DNA of 64,000 nucleotides from Acinetobacter ursingii DSM 16037 = CIP 107286 (GTDB lineage: Bacteria > Pseudomonadota > Gammaproteobacteria > Pseudomonadales > Moraxellaceae), in the NCBI RefSeq assembly GCF_000368825.1, contig NZ_KB849717.1:1339601-1403600 (forward strand). The letters run 5' to 3'. Positions 47,637 through 55,889 of this stretch are shown here, piece by piece. The position numbers were made by a program, and so were the translations under genes. Position 1 is the stretch's first letter; each line of letters begins with the position of its first letter. Below the pieces are notes generated by a model. It ran no database searches and was not told the origin of the DNA. It saw only the letters and a list, made by a program, of their open reading frames with translations.

Positions 47637-49298
47637 TTAACCTGTAATTTTTCGATATTTACTACGCTTTTGTACCGCATCGTCGCCTAAACGCGACTGA
47701 CGGTAAGCCTCGTATTCTGCATAGTTACCCGTGTAGAATTCTGGCTGTTCGTTTTCAAATGACAAAATATGGGTCGCAATACGATCTAGGAACCAACGGT
47801 CATGCGAGACCACCATCACCGTACCCGGGAATACCAAAATAGCATCCTCAAGCGCACGTAAAGTTTCGATATCCAGATCGTTCGATGGTTCATCCAGTAA
47901 GATCACGTTGGCACCCATCTGTAGGATCTTAGCAAGTTGTAAACGGTTACGTTCACCACCCGACAATTCACCTACACGTTTTTGCTGATCCTGCCCTTTA
48001 AAGTTAAAGCGACCGATATAAGCACGTGAGGCAATTTCGTAATCACCGATTTTTAAGATATCCAAACCGCCAGAAACTTCTTCCCAAACAGTTTTGTCAT
48101 TATCCAAAGTGTCACGAATCTGACCCACATAGGCCACTTTCACCGAGTCACCCAGTGTTACCGTACCTGTATCAGGTTGCTGTTCACCTGTCATCATACG
48201 GAATAGCGTGGTTTTACCCGCACCGTTTGGCCCCACAATCCCCACAATCGCAGTCGGTGGCACAGTAAAGGTCAGATTTTCGTACAGTAAACGACCATCA
48301 AATGACTTACTGATCCCTTCCACTTCAACCACTTTGTTACCCAAACGTGGGCCAGGTGGAATGTAGATTTCAGAGGTTTCATTACGTTGCTGGAATTCTT
48401 TCGAGTTCAACTCTTCAAAGCGTTCCATACGTGCTTTGTTTTTCTTTTGCTGACCTTTGGCATTTGAACGAACCCATTCCAGTTCTTTCTTCAATGCTTT
48501 AGCAAACGATTCTTCTTGTTTCTGTTCCTGCTCTAAACGGGCATTCTTTTGTTCCAGCCAAGAAGAATAGTTGCCTTGATAAGGAATACCATGTCCACGG
48601 TCAAGCTCCAGAATCCACTCGGCCACGTTATCTAGGAAATAACGGTCATGCGTAATCGCCACGATGGTGCCAGGGAAATCTTTCAAGAAACGTTCTAACC
48701 AAGATACAGATTCGGCATCCAAATGGTTGGTTGGTTCGTCGAGAAGCAACATATCTGGTTTAGACAAAAGCAAACGACACAATGCCACACGACGGCGCTC
48801 ACCACCAGAAAGCAAAGAAACGTCGGCATCCCATGCTGGTAGATTCAAGGCATTCGCTGCAATTTCCAATTGGTTATTGAGATTGTGTGCATCCCAAGTC
48901 TGGATAATCGCTTCCAGTTTTTCTTGTTCTTTGGCCAGTTTGTCAAAGTCTGCATCGGGATCTGCATATTCTGCAAAGACCTGATCTAAACGCTCTAAAG
49001 CGTCTAGCGCTTCACGTACGCCATCTTCCACGTTGCCACGCACATCCTTATTAGGATCGAGTGGGGGTTCTTGCTCAAGATAGCCAATTTTAATACCCGG
49101 CTGTGCACGAGCTTCACCTGAGAAATCTTTGTCCACGCCCGCCATAATACGGAGCAAAGTCGATTTACCTGCACCGTTTAAGCCGAGCACACCAATTTTA
49201 GCACCCGGAAAAAATGATAATGAGATATCCTTGAGGATTTCGCGTTTCGGCGGCACCATCTTGGATACTCGGTTCATCGTATAAATATATTGGGCCAC
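47637..49298 (-). CDS. ettA: Energy-dependent translational throttle protein EttA
   Basis: An ABC-F ATPase that binds the ribosomal E site and gates early elongation according to ATP/ADP. It has 553 residues with two ABC domains: Walker A GLNGAGKSTLLRI (about 40-52) and GPNGAGKTTLFRM (about 354-366), signature motifs LSGGERRRVALCRLL and LSGGERNRLQLAKIL, Walker B LLLDEPTNHLD and ILLDEPSNDLD, separated by the charged linker (PtIM) with EWVRSNAKGQQKKNKARM typical of EttA. No membrane domain. Single gene. Confidence 0.96.
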   Translation of the reverse strand: MAQYIYTMNRVSKMVPPKREILKDISLSFFPGAKIGVLGLNGAGKSTLLRIMAGVDKDFSGEARAQPGIKIGYLEQEPPLDPNKDVRGNVEDGVREALDALERLDQVFAEYADPDADFDKLAKEQEKLEAIIQTWDAHNLNNQLEIAANALNLPAWDADVSLLSGGERRRVALCRLLLSKPDMLLLDEPTNHLDAESVSWLERFLKDFPGTIVAITHDRYFLDNVAEWILELDRGHGIPYQGNYSSWLEQKNARLEQEQKQEESFAKALKKELEWVRSNAKGQQKKNKARMERFEELNSKEFQQRNETSEIYIPPGPRLGNKVVEVEGISKSFDGRLLYENLTFTVPPTAIVGIVGPNGAGKTTLFRMMTGEQQPDTGTVTLGDSVKVAYVGQIRDTLDNDKTVWEEVSGGLDILKIGDYEIASRAYIGRFNFKGQDQQKRVGELSGGERNRLQLAKILQMGANVILLDEPSNDLDIETLRALEDAILVFPGTVMVVSHDRWFLDRIATHILSFENEQPEFYTGNYAEYEAYRQSRLGDDAVQKRSKYRKITG

Positions 49299-49443
49299 TT
49301 AGGACTCCTCAATAGAAAAACCAATACATCGCAGTGAGCGAAAAATAGCAGTTATTATATGCTGAATACGGCAAAAAAATAAGGCGTGATTGAGTTTAAT
49401 CCGACTTTATGACTGAGAAATGTCGACGAAGTTGTTTCCTGAT

Positions 49444-49480
49444 ATAAAAATGCATGACTCAAAAATCATGCATTTTTAAT
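49444..49480 (-). terminator. Terminator of poxB
   Basis: A 12-bp perfect stem (AAAAATGCATGA 49446-49457 with TCATGCATTTTT 49466-49477) ending in T on the minus strand, 32 bases beyond the poxB stop. Confidence 0.8.
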
Positions 49481-49508
49481 GAATCGCGAGACTGTTTCTA
49501 CTCAGCCT

Positions 49509-51230
49509 TTATTTGACAAAATTATTGACCAATAAATTTTTGACATCATCGACACGACCAGACATCAACGCCTTAATGGCATAGAGAGAGGTTGAGGAGA
49601 CCTGATTCAAATTTGGATCGGGTGGCATGACCAATTCCATTGGATTGGTATGTACATCCAGTAAGGCAGGGCCATCATGTTTTAAGAAATTTTCCACTGC
49701 CTGCTCTAAGCCATCCCCGTGGGTCACGGTTTGTCCATGCAGTCCGATGACACTCGCCAGCTTGCCAAAGTCTGGATTGAGCAGATCGGTATAATGATCG
49801 AGCAAACCTTCCACTTTTTGTTCGAGCTCGACAAAATTTAGTGAGCTATTGTTAAACACGACGATTTTGATTGGCAATTTTTCCTGAATAGTGGTGAGTA
49901 AATCACCCAATAACATGGCTAAACCACCATCGCCACACAGTGCGATGATCTGACGTTGTGGAAACGCTTTTTGTGCGCCCAGCGCCTGAGGCATGGCATT
50001 AGCCATGGTACCGTGTAACAAACTGGTAAAGGTACGGCGTTTGCCATTGACATCCACATGACGTAATACCCATACCATTGGGGAACCCCCATCACCAAAG
50101 AAAATCGCATCATCATCGGCATAACGATTGAGCAAAGACACCAAATATTGTGGATGGATCAAACCCTCTTTACCCACCCGCTCTTCTTTCTGTCGAATTT
50201 CATCGCTTTGGTGTTTAAGTTCCAGACAATGATCCAGAAAAGCTCGATCCTGTCGCGTTTGCAACAACGGTAACAAAGCATTCAAAGTAGATGAAATTTT
50301 ACCGACCGCACCTAGCGTTATCGGGTGGCGTCGTCCTAAATGCGTTGGATCAATATCGATTTGTAAAATCTTGGCATGGCTTGGATAATATTGTGCCCAA
50401 GCAAAATCGGCACCCAGCAGAATCAATAAATCACAATCCATTAAGGTGTGATAACCCGCTTTATTACCAAAAATCCCGGTCATGCCCATATTGTAAGGAT
50501 TATCATATTCTACAAAGTCTTTGGCACGTGAAGTGTGTGCAATCGGCGCTTTTAATTTTTCAGCAAACTCGACTAACTGATCATGAGCGCCTTCACAGCC
50601 TGCACCTGCATAAATCCCGATTTTTTGATGCTGTGAAATAAGCTCAACCATTTGATGCAGTTCAGCTTTATTTGGCAAAATATCAGGTTCAGCATGGCGC
50701 GGCACAAAAGGCAAACCTGCTTCAGCCGAAGCTTCACTGATATTGGCGGGGACAATTACTACTGCAACACCACGTTTATTGATCGCAGCCTGACAAGCCA
50801 TACTCATAATATGCCGAGCTTGTGAAGCTTGGGTAATCTCTTCACAAAATACCGAGTTTTTTTCGTATACCGATTTAAAATCAACATATTGAGGGAAATC
50901 AATAAACCCCGCCATTTCAGTCGAAATTTGACTGGCAATCAAAATGACCGGGGCGCGATTGCGATGCGACTCATACAAACCATTAATAAAATGCAAACTA
51001 CCCGGCCCGCAAGACCCCGCACAAGCCGTCAAATGTCCACTCAATAAAGCATCCGTACCCGCAGCAAACCCACCCACTTCTTCATGACGAACATGAATCC
51101 ATTCAATACTGCTTTTTGACATCGAATCGGTCACATGATTCAAGGTATCGCCCACAATGCCATAACAACGCTGTACACCCGCTTGCTCAAGCACTTCGAT
51201 AATAATATCAGATACTTTTTGCTTACTCAT
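49509..51230 (-). CDS. poxB: Thiamine-diphosphate enzyme, probable pyruvate dehydrogenase (quinone) PoxB
   Basis: A 573-residue TPP/FAD enzyme that by family oxidises pyruvate to acetate and CO2, passing electrons to ubiquinone. The N-terminal domain carries the TPP glutamate in RHEEVGGFAAG (near residue 50) and FINGLYESHRNRAPVILIA. The central domain binds FAD, and the C-terminal domain has the GDG..NN motif (GDGGLAMLLGDLL ... VVFNNSS). The C-terminus lacks the clear amphipathic membrane helix known for E. coli PoxB, so membrane binding is not proven. Other TPP enzymes (acetolactate synthase-like) are less likely from motif content. Divergent from metY. Confidence 0.88.
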   Translation of the reverse strand: MSKQKVSDIIIEVLEQAGVQRCYGIVGDTLNHVTDSMSKSSIEWIHVRHEEVGGFAAGTDALLSGHLTACAGSCGPGSLHFINGLYESHRNRAPVILIASQISTEMAGFIDFPQYVDFKSVYEKNSVFCEEITQASQARHIMSMACQAAINKRGVAVVIVPANISEASAEAGLPFVPRHAEPDILPNKAELHQMVELISQHQKIGIYAGAGCEGAHDQLVEFAEKLKAPIAHTSRAKDFVEYDNPYNMGMTGIFGNKAGYHTLMDCDLLILLGADFAWAQYYPSHAKILQIDIDPTHLGRRHPITLGAVGKISSTLNALLPLLQTRQDRAFLDHCLELKHQSDEIRQKEERVGKEGLIHPQYLVSLLNRYADDDAIFFGDGGSPMVWVLRHVDVNGKRRTFTSLLHGTMANAMPQALGAQKAFPQRQIIALCGDGGLAMLLGDLLTTIQEKLPIKIVVFNNSSLNFVELEQKVEGLLDHYTDLLNPDFGKLASVIGLHGQTVTHGDGLEQAVENFLKHDGPALLDVHTNPMELVMPPDPNLNQVSSTSLYAIKALMSGRVDDVKNLLVNNFVK

Positions 51231-51535
51231 TAGTTGACTTCTCCAGCTTTTTTTATCATGAATTAAACCAATTTTTTTATAGTGTTCCTGCCGTTTTGTC
51301 CTCGCCAGTAGGTTTTTGTACTTTTATTTAGGTACAATGTAATCGGAAACTTAAAATAAAAAACCCCGACATTTACAGGTTTTATTGAGGACATGTGTAT
51401 GGATGAATGAAGCGCATACACAGCCAGTTGTTATGAAATAAAAAGATGACTGTTCCTAAAAAATAGATAAATTAATCATAAAGAATATGTTAAAACACAA
51501 CCTTGCTTGATTTTTATGCATCACTGGAAAATAAA
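51231..51535. promoter_or_regulatory. Divergent poxB-metY control region with an inverted repeat
   Basis: No gene is seen. TTGTAC (51316-51321) and GTACAA (51332-51337) form a perfect 6-bp inverted repeat with 10 bases between, a spacing usual for dimeric regulators. A second pairing, AAAACC (51360-51365) with GGTTTT, lies about 40 bases further. I see nothing like a known SAM riboswitch. Confidence 0.4.
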
Positions 51536-52819
51536 ATGACACAGACCTATAAAGATGAAACGCTTGCTATTCATGCAGGCTATTCCCCAGAACCGACCAC
51601 CAAAGCAGTGGCTGTTCCAATTTACCAAACTACCTCTTATGCATTTGATAACACGCAACATGGGGCAGATTTATTTGATCTAAAAGTTCAGGGGAATATT
51701 TACACGCGGATTATGAACCCGACCACCGCGGTACTGGAACAGCGGATTGCTGCGCTTGAAGGGGGGATTGGCGCATTGGCTTTGGCTTCGGGTATGGCCG
51801 CGATTACTTATGCTATTCAAACCATTACGGAAGCTGGCGATAATATTGCGTCCGTATCGACCTTGTATGGTGGAACCTATAATTTATTTGCGCACACTCT
51901 ACCCAAACAAGGCATTGAAGTTCGTTTTTTTGATTACCAACAACCTGAAAGTTTACGTGCATTAATTGATGATAAAACCAAACTGGTCTTTGTCGAATCG
52001 ATTGGCAATCCACTGGGTAATATTATTGATCTGGAAGCGATTGCCAAGATTGCACATGAATATGGTGTACCTGTGGTCGTGGATAATACCGTCGCCACGC
52101 CTGTACTTCAGAAATCGTTTGATTTTGGCGCAGATATTATTGTGCATTCACTCACCAAATATATTGGTGGTCATGGCAATAGCATTGGTGGTGTGATTGT
52201 AGACAGCGGTAAGTTTCCATGGGGACAATATCCTGAACGTTTTAAAGTGTTGAATACTCCCGATCCAAGCTATCATGGCGTGAATTATGTCGAAGCCTTA
52301 GGCCCAGCCGCCTATATTGCTCGTGCCCGCGTGGTCCCACTGCGTAATACAGGTGCTGCGATTAGTCCACTGAGCGTGTTTTTGATTTTACAAGGACTTG
52401 AAACCTTATCTTTACGCATGGAACGTCATACTGAAAATGCGCTTAAAGTTGCCGAATATTTACAACAACATCCCAAAGTCAAATGGGTCAATTATGCGGG
52501 TTTAAAAAATCATCCTCAGCATGCACTGGCACAAAAATACGTGAAAGGTAAACCCTCCGCGATACTTTCCTTTGGGGTTCAAGATGGTCGTGAAGGCGGC
52601 ACACGTTTTATTGATGCATTGCAACTGTTTACCCGTCTGGTCAATATTGGCGATGCAAAAAGTCTGGCTTGCCACCCTGCGACCACCACTCACCGCCAGT
52701 TAAATGCTGAAGAGCTTAAAGCCGCAGGGGTAAGTGAAGACATGGTTCGCTTATCTGTTGGGATTGAACATATTGAAGATTTAATTGCAGATCTGGATCA
52801 AGCTTTGGCAAGCGTCTAA
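51536..52819 (+). CDS. metY: O-acetylhomoserine sulfhydrylase (O-acetylhomoserine aminocarboxypropyltransferase)
   Basis: A PLP enzyme of the Cys/Met metabolism family that makes homocysteine from O-acetylhomoserine and sulfide. It has 427 residues from the ATG at 51536 (GGAAAATAAA upstream); the frame is open 11 codons further. Motifs: IYTRIMNPTTAVLEQRIAALEGG, LASGMAAITYA, the PLP-lysine region DIIVHSLTKYIGGHGNS, and CHPATTTHRQL. The long insertions after the lysine and the total length fit MetY rather than MetB/MetC. It is monocistronic. Confidence 0.93.
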   Translation: MTQTYKDETLAIHAGYSPEPTTKAVAVPIYQTTSYAFDNTQHGADLFDLKVQGNIYTRIMNPTTAVLEQRIAALEGGIGALALASGMAAITYAIQTITEAGDNIASVSTLYGGTYNLFAHTLPKQGIEVRFFDYQQPESLRALIDDKTKLVFVESIGNPLGNIIDLEAIAKIAHEYGVPVVVDNTVATPVLQKSFDFGADIIVHSLTKYIGGHGNSIGGVIVDSGKFPWGQYPERFKVLNTPDPSYHGVNYVEALGPAAYIARARVVPLRNTGAAISPLSVFLILQGLETLSLRMERHTENALKVAEYLQQHPKVKWVNYAGLKNHPQHALAQKYVKGKPSAILSFGVQDGREGGTRFIDALQLFTRLVNIGDAKSLACHPATTTHRQLNAEELKAAGVSEDMVRLSVGIEHIEDLIADLDQALASV

Positions 52820-52840
52820 ATAAAAGTAAAAAGTACTCAC

Positions 52841-52870
52841 TAAGTCCGCTTTAATGCGGACTTTTTTTAT
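52841..52870 (+). terminator. Terminator of metY
   Basis: An 8-bp stem (AAGTCCGC 52842-52849 with GCGGACTT 52856-52863) with a 6-base loop and a run of seven T, 22 bases after the stop. Confidence 0.9.
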
Positions 52871-53101
52871 TATATAAGGGCATTTTTTTATGTTAAAAGT
52901 GAACCAAGTATAGTTTAATATTAGAGCAATTACTCTAAAAACATTTGTAAATTCATAGGCTTAACTATAGACTTTTTTAAAATTAAATCCAATAATAATC
53001 ACCTAGACTTTGGTTGAATAGATTCATTCACCAAAACGTCTAAGGCGGTAAAAAAACAAGTAAAGCTTTTGGATTTAAGCTCAAAGCTCAGGGAAAAACG
53101 C

Positions 53102-53992
53102 GTGAATAAAAAACTTGAAACTCTTTTCCAAGAGAATGTCAAAAATAAAGTTATTCTGATCACTGGTGCATCTAGTGGTATCGGTTTAACAGTCGCAAAG
53201 AAAATGGCATCCGCAGGTGCTCATGTGCTATTAGTCGCACGTACTCAGGATACACTACAACAAGTACAGACCGAGATTGTTCAAGCAGGTGGTAAAGCAT
53301 CAATCTTTCCATGCGATTTGAGTGACATGGAAGCCATTGATCGTGTTGCCAAAGAAATCATACAGAAAGTCGAGCATATCGATATTCTGATCAACAATGC
53401 TGGGCGCTCTATACGTCGTGCTGTGCATGAATCTATCGACCGCTTCCATGATTTTGAACGTACTATGCAACTCAATTATTTCGGTGCAGTACGTTTGGTT
53501 TTAAATGTTTTACCTCATATGATTAACCGTAAAGGTGGTCAGATTATTAATATTAGTTCGATTGGTGTATTGGCCAACGCAACTCGTTTTTCGGCTTATG
53601 TGGCATCTAAAGCTGCGCTGGATGCATTTAGTCGTTGTCTATCGGCCGAAGTGCATTCGCATAAAATTTCGATTACCTCGATTTACATGCCTTTGGTTCG
53701 TACGCCGATGATTGCACCGACCAAAATTTATAATTATGTTCCTACTCTTTCACCAGATCAGGCCGCAGATCTCATCGCTTATGCCGTTGTAAAACGTCCT
53801 AAACGTATTGCGACGAATTTAGGTCGTTTGGCCTCAGTCACTTACTCTTTGGTGCCTGAAGTCAATAACCTATTGATGTCGATTGGATTTAACCTGTTCC
53901 CAAGTTCAGATGCAGCAGTGGGCAAAAAACAGGAAAAACTGAACTGGATGCAAAAGACCTATGCTCGAATTTTCCCTGGAGAGCATTGGTAA
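53102..53992 (+). CDS. acr1: Fatty acyl-CoA reductase Acr1
   Basis: Reduces long-chain acyl-CoA to the fatty aldehyde, the first step toward wax esters in Acinetobacter. It is an SDR with GASSGIG at residues 22-28, NNAG at 98-101, Ser152-Ser153 and Y166-x3-K170. As I recall the published Acr1, the match runs end to end: NKKLE start, the core with RRAVHES and MQLNYFGAVRLVLN, and the PGEHW end. The start is most likely GTG at 53102, which has AGGGA seven bases upstream and aligns with the known N-terminus; a TTG at 53069 would add 11 residues. Monocistronic. The wax synthase gene is not here. Confidence 0.92.
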   Translation: MNKKLETLFQENVKNKVILITGASSGIGLTVAKKMASAGAHVLLVARTQDTLQQVQTEIVQAGGKASIFPCDLSDMEAIDRVAKEIIQKVEHIDILINNAGRSIRRAVHESIDRFHDFERTMQLNYFGAVRLVLNVLPHMINRKGGQIINISSIGVLANATRFSAYVASKAALDAFSRCLSAEVHSHKISITSIYMPLVRTPMIAPTKIYNYVPTLSPDQAADLIAYAVVKRPKRIATNLGRLASVTYSLVPEVNNLLMSIGFNLFPSSDAAVGKKQEKLNWMQKTYARIFPGEHW

Positions 53993-54156
53993 ATTTCAAA
54001 TCATGCCGCTGTGATCATGTCATGGCGGCAACCATACAAAATAAAAACAAAATAAAATATATTTTAACAAATGATAAAATTAGTTTAAAATTCACACATA
54101 ATTTATTTAAATAGATTATTAATTCATCAAAAATTTAAAAAAAATGTGAGTACATT

Positions 54157-55056
54157 ATGTCTACAGCCAAAAAAAATTCGGCATTAAAACCGCTTTGCTA
54201 TGCCATTCTTTTGAGTATGAATTTTATTGTAACCCCTAATTTTGCAGCAGAACCAGCAGACACACAAAATACCTCCTCATCGGCTCAACAAGAAAATCCG
54301 ATGTCAAAACTTGATTGGCATATTGGTCCTGAAAAAGAAAATATTGCGCAAGTAGCCTCAATTAAGACCTTAAAAGATGAAGGTTTCTTGGACACGACAA
54401 ATTCAGACAAATTTCTGGAGCTGACAGACAATTTAGCAACAGGAAGCACCAATATCTTAGTCGCGGCAGATAATTCATGGTGGGCAACCTTTGATTTTGA
54501 TCCATCAGGCTATGTTAAAGATGATGAGAAAATCGATGCCGATGCATTACTTAAGCAACTCAAAGAATCCGATGCCCCTGCCAATGAAGAACGTCAACGC
54601 TTAGGCCTGACCAAACTTTATACAGTGGGCTGGTCTGTCCCTCCTCATTATGATGAACAAACCAAACAACTGGAATGGGCACTTAAAGTACGCGATGAAA
54701 ATAACAACGACACGATTAACTATACCATTCGTCTACTCGGACGCACTGGAGTCATGAGTGCGACATTAATTTCCGATGAAGAACATTTAACCAAAAATAT
54801 TCAAGAATTTAAGCAAACTCTGACTGGTTTTGACTTTAATGCTGGAGAAAAATATTCAGAATATAAAGCAGGAGATAAAGTTGCAGAATATGGTCTAGCA
54901 GCACTGATTGCAGGTGGAGCAGCTGTCGTTGCAACCAAAAAAGGCCTGTGGGCAGCAATTGCAGCTTTTTTTGCAGCCGCGTGGAAATTTGTAGCGGTTG
55001 GTGTGGTTGCAGTAGGCAGCTGGATTGCATCTTTGTTTAAACGCAATAAATCCTAA
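54157..55056 (+). CDS. DUF2167 family exported membrane protein
   Basis: A 299-residue protein with an N-terminal signal (about residues 9-31), a soluble domain at about 45-235 of the DUF2167 kind (TNILVAADNSWWATFDFDPSGYVKDDEKID, LYTVGWSVPPHYDEQTKQLEWA and YTIRLLGRTGVMSATLI) and hydrophobic segments at about 245-292 with a basic end (FKRNKS). The family is widespread in proteobacteria without a known function. The next gene starts right after its TAA, so they form one transcription unit. Confidence 0.85.
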   Translation: MSTAKKNSALKPLCYAILLSMNFIVTPNFAAEPADTQNTSSSAQQENPMSKLDWHIGPEKENIAQVASIKTLKDEGFLDTTNSDKFLELTDNLATGSTNILVAADNSWWATFDFDPSGYVKDDEKIDADALLKQLKESDAPANEERQRLGLTKLYTVGWSVPPHYDEQTKQLEWALKVRDENNNDTINYTIRLLGRTGVMSATLISDEEHLTKNIQEFKQTLTGFDFNAGEKYSEYKAGDKVAEYGLAALIAGGAAVVATKKGLWAAIAAFFAAAWKFVAVGVVAVGSWIASLFKRNKS

Positions 55057-55806
55057 ATGTTTTTAGATACTGACTATCTGTTTGTATTCACTTTAGTCGG
55101 GTTATATGTATATGACTCGGCTCACCTTTGTTATTTTAATGAATTCTTTTTAAGTAAAGGATCACGATCCTCTTTTTATGTTCAAACTGTTTCTCTCAAT
55201 TATTCATTTGGAAAAAAGTTTTTATTTATTCCATCACTATTCTTTCCATCAACCTTACTGTTCAAAGTCAAATGGCAAACGCAGAACAAGACAGCACCTA
55301 TTGTTCCAGCCGATATTGAGATAATTTACAACCTAGCTCAACAGCTTAAATTGATTCAATTTTTAAATACAATTGGCGCTATTTTGACGCTTATCGCACT
55401 GCCTTTATCAATTATTGGCAAAGCATCACATACTCTTATTGCGCTCATTATTATTGTTATTTATGCCATTAATCTCATCAATATTTTAATGATTTTTTTG
55501 CAGCGCAAAACATTATCTCTTCGTCCTAAAACCCTATTGCTACTGTTTTTAGATAGTCTTTTTTGCCCGCCTTTTGCTCTAAACCTTGTCAAAAAAATAA
55601 GTTTAAATTATGCCATTCAAACAGAAGGATTAAAGCTAGCGCAAAAACTTTTACAGTCACCCCAACTTGAAGTTTTAATCACCCAAATTATCAAAGATAT
55701 CGCTTTATTAAAAACAAATCATAACCTTTCCAATGAACAACTAACGCGACTCCATGAGAAAGAATATGAACTGAATCAACTATTAATATCTTCTGAACAA
55801 GAATAA
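55057..55806 (+). CDS. Membrane protein of unknown function, paired with the DUF2167 gene
   Basis: A 249-residue protein I do not recognise. It has a hydrophobic N-terminus, two strong membrane helices at about residues 99-120 and 124-150, and a C-terminal part of charged helices (about 190-245). Its ATG follows the upstream stop with no gap, arguing for translational coupling with the DUF2167 gene. The gene is rich in A+T and Leu/Ile/Phe codons. A strong terminator follows at 55805-55834. Confidence 0.7.
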   Translation: MFLDTDYLFVFTLVGLYVYDSAHLCYFNEFFLSKGSRSSFYVQTVSLNYSFGKKFLFIPSLFFPSTLLFKVKWQTQNKTAPIVPADIEIIYNLAQQLKLIQFLNTIGAILTLIALPLSIIGKASHTLIALIIIVIYAINLINILMIFLQRKTLSLRPKTLLLLFLDSLFCPPFALNLVKKISLNYAIQTEGLKLAQKLLQSPQLEVLITQIIKDIALLKTNHNLSNEQLTRLHEKEYELNQLLISSEQE

Positions 55807-55836
55807 AAAACCTCTCATTTGAGAGAGGTTTTTTAT
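55805..55836 (+). terminator. Terminator of the DUF2167 operon
   Basis: A 12-bp stem (AAAAAACCTCTC 55805-55816 with GAGAGGTTTTTT 55823-55834) with a 6-base loop and T-run. It begins at the stop codon of the upstream gene and may also stop tex from the other side. Confidence 0.9.
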
Positions 55837-55889
55837 GATTCAATTTGGATGTATATCACATCAAGCAAAGCAATATACAAACTCAGAAA

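Noticed and set aside
51338..51535. SAM-sensing riboswitch before metY
   Set aside because: No conserved core or pseudoknot of a known SAM class could be recognised; only short pairings are present.
54003..54030. Hairpin TGCCGC/GCGGCA after acr1 as terminator
   Set aside because: The 6-bp stem has a long loop and is not followed by a T-run; it may be chance.
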